Assembly (NCBI RefSeq): GCF_046630445.1
Contig: NC_092341.1
Location: 293,326,001 to 293,390,000, forward strand
Length of the DNA stretch: 64,000 nucleotides
Origin: Rutidosis leptorrhynchoides
Lineage: Eukaryota > Streptophyta > Magnoliopsida > Asterales > Asteraceae
Direction of reading: 5' to 3'
How positions within the stretch are numbered: the first letter of the stretch is position 1; every line of letters begins with the position of its first letter. Positions 1 through 11,718 of the stretch are shown here, one piece after another. The translations under genes and the position numbers were made by a program. The notes beneath the pieces were generated by a model. The model was given only the letters and a program-made list of their open reading frames with translations. It had not been told where the DNA came from and did no database searches.

Positions 1-340
1 TTTCTGTACTTGTGTTCAATGTGTAAAAGTATGATACGTATATGTTTCTCATCCCATAGTTTAAAGCATAAAAGTTGTTTGAAAGATGGGACTATGATCT
101 CACCTTGAGTGCACGTATGAAAAGTACTTCACAAAGTAACATGTGCGAAGGATAGTGCTAGTCTTGACCTAAACAGATAGGTCGTATCAATAACGGTAAA
201 CACGATAGGTCAAAGATATTCAATTAGTCCTATGGCTCGTTACGACTCGATTATGTAGCATGTGAATCAAATTGTCAAGTTTCATGCAAGATACAAGTAT
301 AGAAACAAGTTAGGAAGGTTGCATAATCATTTGGTTAAGT

Positions 341-388
341 TTGACAAAAAGTCAAACTTTGGTCTGTCAAAGTCAACGAAAAAGTCAA
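341..388. promoter_or_regulatory. W-box-like cluster in the A LTR
   Basis: Five TTGAC/GTCAA cores (341, 351, 366, 372 and 383) lie within about 48 bp, followed by an inverted repeat TTCGGG...CCCGAA at 394-410. The same cassette recurs in the right LTR of A (about 7543-7590), in G (44723-44770) and in I (about 49620-49664). TTGAC is the core bound by WRKY factors in plants; function here is inferred. Confidence 0.4.
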
Positions 389-537
389 CACATTCGGGTC
401 GGGTCCCGAACTATTTTTCTGAGGTTTTTATTCATATATAAACATGTTAGAACAAGTCTCATGTGAATCGGAGGTCCATAGGGTGCTAAACATTTTTCAT
501 AATTTGACCAAGGAGGTCAGAACCTGACCACGGCTTA

Positions 538-571
538 GGCCGCGCCGCGACCCAGGATGGTCGCGCCGCGA
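538..571. promoter_or_regulatory. Paired CpG-rich boxes in the A LTR
   Basis: Two copies of CGCGCCGCGA (541-550 and 562-571) stand 21 bp apart in otherwise AT-rich DNA. The second LTR has the same pair at 7743-7752 and 7764-7773. Comparable pairs are found in B, G and I. Role unknown. Confidence 0.45.
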
Positions 572-1619
572 CAATACACGGGAGCTGGGCCTGGTCAGTC
601 TCAAATGTCCAAGTCTTTTTCCGAACTTCGATCGAACACAAAACACAAACCGTAAACACTTATGACTCGCATTTTATATCGTTGGAAAGCTAATTCGACA
701 AAGAACACCACTAAACACATTTCACCAACCGAAAACATTATTTGTAATAACCGACATTTCAAATCAAATGATCAATCAATGCACACATTTAATGCAAGTG
801 CACATTTGTGATTCGGGCATTTAATACATACATATAACACGCCGTTTTGTAGGTAATCGAGCATACAATACAACTAACTACTTACTAACAACAATTCATG
901 GCGTTCAATGCATCAAATATTCATTTCAAGCTTATCAAACCCTAACCCAAATTCACCAAAATCACTAATCAAGTTCATGGAGTTTTCTCAAGCAACCTAC
1001 ACATCAACTTGAAGCTAGTGATACTAGGAATACATTTAATACATGCATTTATAACATTTATCAACATTAAAGCAACTAAATCACCAAATCAAACACACCA
1101 AAGTTCATACTCAAGATAGTTACTTCAAATAACGAAATCGAATATATAAATCATATATTCATGTTAGACTTGAGCCATAGACACTAATTAACAACTTTAT
1201 AAGTTAAAAACATCAAGAACACCAAATCTAGTGATTTTAGAAAGTTACCCAAATGTAATGAAGTCGGTATGGAATCAAAGAGGAAGTTGCAAGGATTCCA
1301 AATATGTAATTTGTTTTGCAAGACACCCGCTAGCTTGGATTTAGATGATGATTCTTTGTTTGAAGAATTGAGAGAAAATATGGAAGTAGAAGAAGAAAAG
1401 GGAAATGAAAAAGAAAAGATGGGGGTGGGGGTTGACTAGTCAAAGGCTAGTCACCTCTTTGGCATTTTGGCGAAACTAGTCCCTCAAGTTCGGCTGCGAA
1501 TGCATGAATTACCTAGACGAGATATTTTTAAAACACGTATTAACGGGAGATGTTATAAACATATAACGGGATTTAAATAGTTAAACGGAAAAGTAAATGA
1601 AAAAAGGCGGGATGTTACA

Positions 1620-1637
1620 TTACCTACTCCTTAAAAG
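1620..1637 (-). other. Element A polypurine tract
   Basis: On the minus strand the purine-rich run AAGGAGTAGG lies directly before the TGTAACATCCC start of the 3' LTR, which is where the plus-strand DNA primer of an LTR element is expected. Confidence 0.7.
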
Positions 1638-1654
1638 AAATTTCATCCCGAAAT

Positions 1655-3447
1655 TTAAGTAGGCGTAGTAGTCGTTGTTTCTTCCTCGGAATCCTGCGTT
1701 TCCGGAATCGGGAATAAATGAGGGTATTTCTTTTGCATTTGATCTTGCCTTTCCCAAGTAAACTCGGGTCCCCTTTTGGCATTCCAATGGACTTTAACGA
1801 TCGGAATTCGGCTTTGTTTCAATGTCTTGACGAAGGTGTCCACGATTTTAACCGGTTCCTCCACAAAATGAAGTTTGTCATCAATAGTAAGTTCCTCGAG
1901 AGGGATGACGATATCGGGTTCGGCAAGACACTTTTTCAAGTTAGATACATGGAAGGTATGATGGACGGAGTTCAATTGAGGCGGAAGATCTAAACGATAA
2001 GCAACGGTTCCAATACGCTCCAAAATTTTGAAAGGACCAATATACCGCGGATTTAGATTCCCGCATTTCCCAAAATGGATTACATGTTTCCAAGGTGCGA
2101 CTTTTAACATTACGCGGTCACCGACTTGAAATTCAAGGTCGTTGCGTCTTTTATCGGTATAGCACTTTTGACGACTCCGGGCCGTCCGAAGCCTATCTTG
2201 GATTTGAACGATCTTCTCGGTGGTTTCGTGAATGAGTTCGGGTCCGGTGATTTGTACGTCGCCTACTTCGGCCCAACAAAGAGGAGAACGGCATTTTCAG
2301 CCATATAACGCTTCGAATGGGGCGGCTTTAATAATCGCGTGATAACTATTGTTGTAAGAGAACTAGGCGAGAGGTAAGTGCTTGTCCCAAGCTTTTCCAA
2401 AATCCACCACGCAAGCTCGTAACATGTCCTCCAAGGTTTGAATTGTGCGTTCGCTTTGTCCATCGGTTTGGGGATGATATGCGGTGCTCATGTCTAAACG
2501 CGTTCCCAATGCTTCTTGCAAGGTACGCCAAAATCTAGAAACGAAACGGCCATCTCGGTCGGAGATAATCGATAAAGGTACACCGTGTCGGGCTATGATC
2601 TCCTTGATGTAAAGTTGTGCAAGTTTCTCCATTTTGTCGGTTTCTTTCATAGCGAGAAAGTGTGCGGATTTGGTGATACGGTCAACAATAACCCAAATGG
2701 TATCATAAACGCCCGTCGTTTTTGGTAGTTTGGTAATAAAATCCATTGTTATCCTTTCCCACTTCCATTACGGGATCTCAGGTTGTTGAAGTAGTCCGGA
2801 CGGTCTTTGTTGTTCGGCTTTGACTTTGGAACATGTCAAACACTTGGAAACATAAGTAGCTACGTCCCTTTTGATGTTCGGCCACCAATATTGTTGTTTA
2901 AGGTCATGGTACATCTTATTGGCACCGGGGTGAATCGAGTATCGTGACTTATGGGCTTCATCTAAAATAAGACTTCGTAGGTCCCCATAACTAGGCACCC
3001 AAATCCTTCCAGCGAAATATCGGAGTCCAGTTTCCTTAGTTTCGAATCGAGAGACGAGAATGTTCAAGAGCTCGTGTGAAACGTTTTCATCCTTGAGAGC
3101 CTCATCTTGGGCTACCCGAATTTGGCTATTAAGGTTGGTGTGGATGGTGATGTTTAAAGCTCGGACACGAAGAGGCACCGTTCTTTCTTTTCGACTTAAG
3201 GCATCGGCTACTACATTTGCCTTCCCAGGATGGTAACGAAGCTCGCAATCGTAATCGTTTAAGGTTTCAATCCACCTTCGTTGTCTCATGTTTAGTTGCT
3301 TTTGATCGAAGATGTGTTGGAGACTTTTGTGATCGGTAAAAATAGTACTCTTGGTTCCATAAGGTAGTGTCTCCACACTTTAAGTGCAAAGACAACGGCT
3401 CCGAGTTCGAGATCATGTGTCGTATAGTTTTGTTCATGAATTTTGAG
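1655..3447 (-). pseudogene. Element A RNase H, integrase and chromodomain-like tail (broken)
   Basis: From right to left the frame encodes the RNase H segment ([11 protein letters not shown], then [22 protein letters not shown]), the integrase zinc-binding part ([14 protein letters not shown]), the core ([11 protein letters not shown] and IISDRDGRF) and the C-terminal part ending in the chromodomain-like [10 protein letters not shown] frameshift between 3376 and 3450 separates it from the RT frame. In-frame stops follow at 2768-2770 (TAA after PEIP), 2363-2365 (TAG after LPLA) and 2297-2299 (TGA where an Arg codon is expected). Integrase inserts the cDNA and the chromodomain-like tail is thought to guide it to chromatin. 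This copy cannot make the full protein. Confidence 0.9.
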
Positions 3448-5514
3448 TTATCGAGAAGCATAAGAAATGACTTTCGTTCGTTGCATCAACACACACCCAA
3501 AACCATGTTTCGAGGCATCGCAATATACAACAAAATCGTCATTGCCTTCGGGAAGTGACAAGATAGGAGCGGTGGTTAGCTTTGTTTTCAAGATTTGAAA
3601 TGCGGATTCTTGTTCGGTCGCCCAATTGAATTTCTTTACCTTGTGAGTTAAAGCGGTTAGAGGACGAGCAACCAAAGAGAAATCCTTGATGAATCTACGG
3701 TAGTATCCGGCGAGACCCAAGAATTGACGAATATGAGTAGGTGTAGTAGGAGTCTCCCATTTACTAATGGCTTCGATTTTTTATGGATCGACTTTAATAC
3801 CTTGGTCACTTACAATATGACCAAGAAATTGAACTTCCTTCAACCAAAATTCACACTTGGAGAACTTGGCATAGAGTCGTTCTTGTCTTAAAAGTTCAAG
3901 CACAAGTCAGAGGTGTTCCTCATATTCTTCTTCGCTTTTAGAATAAACTAAAATATCATCGATGAACACGATAACGAATTTGTCAAGATACGGTTTGCAC
4001 ACGCGGTTCATAAGATCCATGAACACCGCCGGTGCGTTAGTGAGACCAAATGGCATTACAAGAAATTCATAACTACCATAACGAGTTCGGAAAGCGGTTT
4101 TGGAGATATCTTCCCCCTTAACCCTTAATTGATGATAACCCGAGCGGAGATCGATTTTTGAATATACGCAAGACCCTTGTAATTGATCAAAGAGGTCATC
4201 GATGCGAGGAAGAGGATATCGGTTCTTGACCATCAATTTTTTTAGTTCACGATAATCAATGAACATTCGTAGGGATCCGTCTTTCTTTTTAACAAACAAA
4301 ATCGGAGCGCCCCAAGGTGAATGGCTAGGTTGGATAAAACCACGATCAAGTAGTTCTTGGATTTGACTTTGAAATTCTTGCATTTCGGATGGAGCGAGTC
4401 TATATGGTGTACGTGCTACGGGTGTGGCTCCCGGAATAAGATCGATTTGGAATTCAACCGGTCGATGAGGTGGAAGACCCGGCAATTCGTCGGGAAATAC
4501 ATCGGAATAGTCACTAACAATTGGCACATCATCGATGTGCTTTTCATCGAACTCGACTTTCTTAACGTGAGCAAGGATCGCAAAACAACCCTTACGGAGT
4601 AGTTTTCTAACTTTAATGCATGAAACGAGGTTGAGTCCGGTGCAACTCTTATCGCCATAGATGATCAAAGGTTCACCATTCTCGATAGGAATTCGGATTG
4701 CGTTAAGATTACAAAGGATGTGAGATTTCGTTTTGGCTATCCAATTCATACCGATTATTACATCGAAGCTTCCTAGTTCCATGGGTATCAAGTCAATTTC
4801 AAACTCATTTCCCAAAATGTTTAACGTACACCCCCGGTAATATGTGTCAGCACTCAATAGTTTTCCGTTGGCCACTTCAATGGTATAAGTGGTATCTAGT
4901 GGAAGTGGTGGAGTATTAAAAGAATGAGTTAAAGTCTTGGATACAAAACTCTTATAGGCACCCGAATCGAATAAACAAGTAACATAAGTGTTGTTGAGGA
5001 GAAACGTACCCATGACTAATTCATTGTCATCTCGGGCTTTCTCGGTGTTGATGTTGAAAGCTCGTCCGCGCGTGTTGGTGTTGGCTTTCTTCTTCGGACA
5101 CACATTTCTAAAATGACCCGTTTGGCCACATTCATAACAAGTACCTGGTTTTGGTGCGTTGGGCACCTTTTGAGCGACGGGGGCGGTACTTCTACAATCG
5201 TTGGCCACATGACCACCCCTTTGGCACTGATGGTAAAATAGATTGCTACATTCACCATAGTGGTGTTTGTGGCATTTGTTGCAAAAGGGTTTATTTCCGC
5301 CATAACTTTTCTTGGCCTCGGAGGTGAAAGGCTTTTTGGTGAAGTTGTTGTTGTAGTTGTTGCTTGATTGGGGGGCTTCCCATTTTCTTTTGTTGCCGCC
5401 CGATTTATCCTCGGCCTTAGGTGCTGGAACTACGATTTCGTCAACCGTTTCAATCAATTGGCGGGCCATGTTCAAAGCTTGTTGTAAGTTAGCAGGTTTG
5501 GATGACATCACTCC
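3448..5514 (-). pseudogene. Element A zinc knuckles, protease and reverse transcriptase (broken)
   Basis: Same frame as gag and open for 534 codons (5511-3907). It shows zinc-knuckle motifs ([25 protein letters not shown]), an aspartic protease site ([13 protein letters not shown]) and the RT core with [15 protein letters not shown] and the catalytic FIDDILVYS. The catalytic aspartates are intact. The frame is closed by TGA at 3907-3909 (CGA expected, as in HLR) and TAA at 3781-3783, both inside the RT connection, then shifts frame after YASR at 3448. RT copies the element RNA into DNA; the protease matures the polyprotein. Confidence 0.92.
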
Positions 5515-6114
5515 TTATTTGATGCTCTTTGGAAGACCATCCATATAGAGTTCAACCCTTTGAGATTCGGGGTTCATGAGGTTGGGACACATCAAGGATA
5601 GCTCGGCGTATCGTTGATTGTAGGCCTTGAGATCGTTTCCGACCGCCTTTAAAGTTCTTAGCTCTTGTTCGAGCTTTCGGGTTTCTTCACGAGGGAAAAA
5701 TTTGACGATCATCCTTTCTCTCAAATCGGCCCAAGAGAGGGTGTGAGCTTCATCGGTACCCGCCGATTGTACATACGTGTTCCACCACGTGAGGGCGATA
5801 CCGGCAAAAGTGTGGGTGGAATATTTGACTTTATCTTGGTCCCGACAACCGCTTATGCTAAAAACGGCTTTCGTTTGTTCGAACCATCGAGTGAGCACAA
5901 CCGGTCCCCCGGTTCCATCAAAAGTGTGAGGTTTGCACCCCATGAAGGCTTTGTAGGAGCACCCTTCGCTTGAGTTACCGGCCCCTTGATTGTTGTTGTG
6001 GTTGTTGTTATTGTTGGAGGAGTGATCGGCGATGGCCGCTTCCACGGCGGTGGCTATCATTCGTTGTAGTGCTTGTTCGGGAGTCTCATGGCGTGGCACA
6101 CGACGAGGAGGCAT
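5515..6114 (-). pseudogene. Element A gag (capsid), one nonsense codon
   Basis: Starts at the ATG at 6114 (MPPRRVPRHETPEQALQR); the frame upstream has only a TTG. It has a Retrotrans_gag-type capsid core (YKAFMGCKPHTFDG, TRWFEQTKAVFSISGC, ALTWWNTYVQS, LRERMIVKFFPREETRKLEQEL). Asn-rich low complexity sits near residues 32-44. TAA at 5515-5517 interrupts the frame just after ELYMDGLPKSIK, where the related G element reads on in frame (SIHHEVVSSKP). Without that change gag would run straight into the zinc knuckles and protease. Gag forms the virus-like particle. Confidence 0.9.
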
Positions 6115-6535
6115 TGTTCCTTCAAAACACAAGAATACCGTTGATTAGTATTCTTAATAATACTAACCATGATATGGAATAAGGATAGAGAGAAATTTTC
6201 CTTGACTCGCCTTAAATTCTTTATGTCATAATGTCGGAATGTTCGTATGAGTCACCGTAATATAATCCCGGAAATTATATTACCCTAATTCATATGTGCA
6301 TTCGACACTAATTCATAAAGTCAAGGTGGCGCGTTAATTAAATCAAGTAACGTGAGATTAAGATTGAATAAGAATTAGATATGATAGACGAGTTCGAGTA
6401 TAATGCACAAGTAGTCAAGTAATTCCTACTTCAAGTCTATATGCCGGTTGTAGTCTAGACTCACTAATGTACCCTATGACTCGGGGTTGACACCAATGAA
6501 CTCTAAATCCCTACAACCAATGCTCTGATACCATC
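6115..6535 (-). other. Element A 5' leader with primer binding site
   Basis: Untranslated stretch between LTR and gag. The minus strand reads TGGTATCAGAGC at 6533-6522, complementary to the 3' end of plant initiator tRNA-Met, two bases from the LTR. The rest resembles the leader of G (45803-46227). Confidence 0.85.
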
Positions 6536-8810
6536 TGTAGCGACCCGACCAAATCATGTTTGACGGCGCCGACTACTTAGGTCCCGTTACGTGGTCATAA
6601 GTCTTTAACATGACATTTGACCAAAATATGTCGCATTCATTTCATAAGTAAAAGGATGTTTCAAGTTTACAAATGTAGTTCAAAAGACTAGTTACATTAC
6701 AAAGTTTAATGTACGAATGAAACCTATGCGACACAATTTAAAGTAGTCAAAAGACGCTCCAACTATGCATGTATACTCGACATCCAAGCAAGTATCAAAA
6801 AGAGTGCGGAAGCATGTATCAAGTAGCTTTCAAGGACCTGAGAAAACATATAGAAAACTGTCAACGAAAACATTGGTGAAATCATAGGTGTTTTAGTAAA
6901 CGTTGCATTTGAACCACAAGATTTAATATAATATGATTATCTAAATCATTTGCATTCCAAAGTTGTTATTTGTTTCGCTGGCACCCAATTATCAAACTTA
7001 ACTGTTTTGCACCCTTTGCGTAGTGTTAGAACATACACTAGACCCGAAAATATATTTCATCCGCTAACGGTAGCGAACCGTCCGAATGAGGCTCGTCAAG
7101 CCCATGTGATCACATAATATAAGTTCACGTTTACACCCTGTAAGTGTAACTAATGATAATTGAATTGAGGATTTTTGTTCAAACCCGTACGTGGAATGTT
7201 CGTTTTCGTACTTGTGTTCAATGTGTAAAAGTATGATACGTATATGTTTCTCATCCCATAGTTTAAAGCATAAAAGTTTTTTGAAAGATGGGACTATGAT
7301 CTCACCTTGAGTGCACGTATGAAAAGTACTTCACAAAGTAACGTGTGTGAAGGATAGTGCTAGTCTTGACCTAAATAGATAGGTCGTATCAATAACGGTA
7401 AACACGATAGGTCAAAGATATTCAATTAGTCCTATGGCTCGTTACGACTCGATTATGTAGCATGTGAATCAAATTGTCAAGTTTCATGCAAGATACAAGT
7501 ATAGAAACAAGTTAGGAAGGTTGCATAATCATTTGGTTAAGTTTGACAAAAAGTCAAACTTTGGTCGGTCAAAGTCAACGAAAAAGTCAACACGTTCGGG
7601 TCGGGTCCCGAACTATTTTTCTGAGGTTTTTATTCATATATAAACATGTTAGAACAAGTCTCATGTGAATCGGAGGTCCATAGGGTGCCAAACATTTTTC
7701 ATAATTTGACCAAGGAGGTCAGAACCTGACCACGGCTTAGGCCGCGCCGCGACCCAGGATGGTCGCGCCGCGACAATACACGGGAGCTGGTGCCTGGTCA
7801 GTCTAAAATCTACAAGTCTTTTTCCGAACTTCGATTGAACACAAAACACAAACCGTAAACACTTATGACTCGCATTTTATATCGTTGGAAAGCTAATTCG
7901 ACAAAGAACACCACTAAACACATTTCACCAACCAAAAACATTATTTGTAATAACTGACATTTCAAATCAAATGATCAATCAATGCACACATTTAATGCAA
8001 ATGCACATTTGTGATTCGGGCATTTAATACATACATACAACACGCCGTTTTGTAGGTAATCGAGCATACAATACAACTAACTACTTACTAACAACAATTC
8101 ATGGCGTTCAATGCATCAAATATTCATTTCTAGCTTATCAACCCCTAACCCAAATTCACCAAAATCACTAATCAAGTTCATGGAGTTTTCTCAAGCAACC
8201 TACACATCAACTTAAAGCTAGTGATACTGGGAATACATTTAATACTTGCATTTATAACATTTATCAACATTAAAGCAACTAAATCACCAAATCAAACACA
8301 CCAAAGTTCATACTCAAGCTAGTTACTTCAAATAACGAAATCGAACATATAAATCATATATTCATGTTAGACTTGAGCCATAGACACTAATTAACAACTT
8401 TATAAGTTAAAAACATCAAGAACACCAAATCTAGTGATTTTAGAAAGTTACCCAAATGTAATGAAGTCGGTATGGAATCGAAGAGGAAGTTGCAAGGATT
8501 CCAAATATGTAATTTGTTTTGCAAGACACCCACTAGCTTGGATTTAGATGATGATTCTTTGTTTGAAGAATTGAGAGAAAATATGGAAGTAGATGAAGAA
8601 AAGGGAAATGAAAAAGAAAAGATGGGGGTGGGGGTTGACTAGTCAAAGGCTAGTCACCTCTTTGGCATTTTGGCGAAACTAGTCCCTCAAGTTCGGCTGC
8701 GGATGCATGAATTACCTAGACGAGATATTTTTAAAACACGTATTAACGGGAGATGTTATAAACATATAACGGGATTTAAATAGTTAAACGGAAAAAGGCG
8801 GGATGTTACA
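6536..8810 (-). repeat. Element A 5' LTR, 2275 bp
   Basis: Full LTR, on the plus strand TGTAGCGACCCGACC...GGGATGTTACA. It contains the same W-box cluster (about 7543-7590) and CpG boxes (7742-7773) as the other copy. The left border is fixed by the primer site, the right border by the junction to B LTR sequence at 8811. Confidence 0.93.
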
Positions 8811-8815
8811 CACTA

Positions 8816-8903
8816 TATGCACAAACACGGCTATGTGCATAAATATAAAACGTGGACAAAACGGCTATGCCTCACAACCATGGTCACAAAACGGCTATGT
8901 GAC
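8816..8903. repeat. Constant-loop hairpins, second LTR copy
   Basis: Hairpins 7 to 9 of the B LTR array. TATGCACA/TGTGCATA (8816-8841) has loop AACACGGCTA; a weak GTG/CAC hairpin follows around 8853-8876; GTCACA/TGTGAC (8883-8903) has loop AAACGGCTA. Compared with the right LTR, this copy keeps the intact CGGCTA loops where the other has mutated to TGGCTA and CAGCTA. Confidence 0.7.
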
Positions 8904-9802
8904 ACCATTAATACGGCACGTAAATCATATACATACATATATAGATTTTCCACTCACCTCAAAGTCTTGATGAGAGATAGACAAGCTCGGAAATCTTCAA
9001 TGTAACGTACCTATTACATTATATATAATATCAATCACAAACTCAAGTTGGTCAACCAACTCAAACTCCATTCTATAGTCATTTTGACCCATGGTGCAAT
9101 CTCGACCCATTTGCACCCTTAACCCTAGTATTTGGGTCAATCATAACCAAAACCCTAATATTTGCCAAATTAGGTCTTAAAACACTTTTCAACACAAGGT
9201 CTATGCATCTTAAACATACACTAACTATCTTAGGTCCATTATGACCCATTTGACCACTTAAAAGTCAATACACCCATTTCGGGTCACCCACTAACCCACT
9301 TAACACCCATTTACATATATATAAGTGTGCTAGTACTTTAACTAACCAATTTAGGCTCATAAACATAGTATACTACTTTGAAAACCCTAGTTAATCATCT
9401 TTAGGTCTACATGACCCAAATTCACCCAAAACACCTAATTTACTAACAAATGGGTTTTAGGTTCATCACTTACCCCAAACCCTAACCCATAATCAAATTA
9501 AAATTAAGAAATCAAGATTAGAGCATACCACTACCACCAAAACGTAGCTAGAGGGTAGATGAACAACTTTAAAGCTTGCACTTAGACCCGATTCAACCTT
9601 CTTCTTCCTTATTTTGAGCTCTCTCACTCTAGAAAAACCTTCTCTCTCTAAAATTGAATGGATGAGGTTGATGTAGGTGGAAATGGAGTTAATGAGGGCC
9701 CAACAACTGGTTTAGGGCCTTAAAGTCGGACCCCATGTGATTTTACCAATTTACCCCCAAAATATCTAATTTTAAAAGGGAGTGAGCTGTCACAGCATAT
9801 CG

Positions 9803-9834
9803 GCGCGGCGCGCCAAAAGGCTGCGCGGCGTGCC
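9803..9834. promoter_or_regulatory. Paired CpG-rich boxes in the B LTR
   Basis: GCGCGGCGCGCC at 9803-9814 and GCGCGGCGTGCC at 9823-9834, exactly 20 bp apart. A single further box (GGCGCGGCGCGCCA) lies near the other LTR end at 14839-14852. Relative to its element the orientation is opposite to that in A, G and I. Confidence 0.45.
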
Positions 9835-9940
9835 AGTCGCCCAGTCCAGATTCTTCCTTTTATTTAAAATATGAAACGAACACCCACTCAACCCATACCG
9901 TATTTACACATATGTACGATGAAATAATAGGGTCTTACAA

Positions 9941-9953
9941 CTATCCCCCACTT
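9941..9953 (-). other. Element B polypurine tract
   Basis: Minus strand AAGTGGGGGATAG immediately before the LTR start. The gag-pol stop codon TAA (9954-9952) overlaps its first bases, so coding sequence runs right up to the primer for plus-strand synthesis. Confidence 0.8.
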
Positions 9954-11718
9954 ATTCGGATTGCGTCCTCGCAATCCAAGCCGCATGACAAGAGGGAAGA
10001 TAGACCAACACGAACTCTTCGGGCTCCCAAGTAAACTCGAAACCTTTACTACGACTCCATTGAACTTTAAAGGTCCTAACCTCTTTATGTCTCAACCTTT
10101 TGACCTTTTCATCGAGTATGGCAATCGGTTCCTCAATATACTCTAACTTATTATTTAGCTCAATCTCGTTTAATGGTACCCAAGATGAATCATCCGCGAG
10201 ACACTTACGGAGATGGGAAACATGAAATGTATTATGGATCCCCGCAAGCTCTTCGGGTAATTCCAAACGATACGCGACTTCACCAACCCAAGCTAAAACC
10301 TTAAATGGTCCAATAAACCGAGGAGCTAACTTTCCCCGTTTTCGAAATCGAATAATACCTTTCCATGGCGAAACCTTAAGCATCACCATGTCACCTTCTT
10401 GAAATTCAATCGTTCGTCTACGTTTGTCGGCATACGACTTTTGCCTATCTTGAGCCTTTTTCAAATGCTCTCGAATCACATCAATCTTGCTATTCGTCTC
10501 TAGGACTAAATCGGTACTCCTGATTTCCTTTTGTCCCACTTCACCCCAACAAATCAGGGTTCGACACCTACGCCCATAAAGCATCTCATAAGGTGGCATC
10601 CCAATACTAGTATGATAACTATTATTGTACGAGAATTCCACCAAAGGTAAGTGCTCGTCCCAACTACCACCGAAATCAATAATACACGCCCGTAACATAT
10701 CCTCTAAAGTTTGATTCGTACGTTCGGTTTGACCGTCCATTTGAGGATGATACGCCGTGCTCAACTTCAATTGTGTACACATATCTTCGTGAAACTTTTC
10801 CCAAAACCGAGATGTAAAACGAGTATCTTGATCCGAGATAATCGATATAGGAACTCCGTGTCGAGAGATGACTTCCTTGATAAACAACTTAGCCAAGGTC
10901 TCCGACGATATCGCTTCCTTAACGGGAAGAAACAAAGCACTTTTCATCAATCGATCAACTATCACCCAAATTGAATCAAATTGGGTTCTCGTCGTTTTAG
11001 GTAACTTTGTGATGAAATCCATGGTAATGTGCTCCCATTTCCATTTCGGGATTTCTAACGGTTGTAACTTACCATACGGCTTTTGGTGCTCGGCCTTAAC
11101 TTGCAAACACGTGACGCATTGCTCAACATACTTTACAACATCACGTTTCATGCCCGGCCACCAATAATCCTTCCTCAAATCAAGATACATCTTCGTTGCG
11201 CCCGGATGAATGGAATACTTTGACTTATGTGCTTCATTAAGTAGCACTTGTCGATACTTACCCATCTTAGGCACCCACACTCTTCCTTGAAAGGACAACA
11301 AACCACGCGAACCCATAGTAATGTATTCCGATTGCCCCACAATTCGCTCCGCATGCTTGTTGTGAACGTAGGCCTCTATTTGAATCACACCAAGTTTTTC
11401 AAGAAAATCGTTAGTAATAATCATACTTAACAATCCCAATCGTAACGCCGGGTGATGACTCTTTCGACTTAACGCATCCGCGACCACATTCGCCTTGCCC
11501 GGATGATAAAGTATTTCATAATCATAATCTTTTACCACATCCATCCACCTACATTGACGAAAATTCAAATCTCGTTGATTAAAGAGATGTTTCAAGCTCT
11601 TATGATCCGAATAAATTGTACTCTTAACACCATACATGTAATGGCGCCAAATTTTCAATGCATGCACAACCGCCGCCAACTCAAGATCGTGAGTCAGATA
11701 TCTCGTCTCGTGTTCCTT
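9952..11718 (-). pseudogene. Element B RNase H, integrase and chromodomain-like tail
   Basis: Open for 575 codons from the Met at 11679 and in the same frame as the upstream gag-RT part. RNase H shows STIYSDHKSLKHLFNQR and ADALSR; the integrase zinc region has CVTCLQVKAEHQKP; the core has [20 protein letters not shown] and TERTNQTLEDML; the C-terminal part has GDMVMLKVSPWKG and the chromodomain-like FEFTWEPEEF. No internal stop is seen. It is only reached by reading through TAA at 11719-11721, which follows YASRQ; at the same place element A is also disrupted. If expressed it would integrate cDNA into chromatin. Confidence 0.9.

Larger units (their letters stand above)
1..1619 (-). repeat. 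Element A 3' LTR (partial)
   Basis: Matches 7192-8810 almost base for base and ends in GGGATGTTACA, the complement of the canonical LTR start TGTAACATCCC. About 650 bp of the LTR lie beyond the left edge. A few substitutions separate it from the other LTR (for example near 141-151 and 368), so the insertion is not brand new. It holds a W-box-like cluster at 341-388 and a pair of CpG-rich boxes at 538-571. Confidence 0.93.
1..8810 (-). mobile_element. Element A: chromodomain Ty3/gypsy LTR retrotransposon, left end outside window
   Basis: Minus-strand element. From right to left: 5' LTR (6536-8810), primer site, gag, protease, reverse transcriptase, RNase H, integrase with chromodomain-like tail, polypurine tract and the 3' LTR (1-1619, cut by the window edge). 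Internal order and the integrase tail (FTWERQDQ) place it among the chromoviruses, probably Tekay/Del-like; the sub-lineage is inferred from memory. Its right end abuts sequence that continues at 15712 inside the LTR of element B, so A is inserted in that LTR. The 5-bp target duplication should be CACTA (8811-8815 on the right); the left copy lies outside the window. Coding frames carry at least six stops and one frameshift. Confidence 0.93.
8811..9939 (-). repeat. Element B 3' LTR, part right of the A insertion
   Basis: Matches 15712 to 16535 and extends beyond it to the true end GGGTCTTACA at 9939, which on the minus strand is the LTR start TGTAAGACCC. It carries three of the constant-loop hairpins at its left end and two CpG boxes at 9803-9834. 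Confidence 0.9.
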
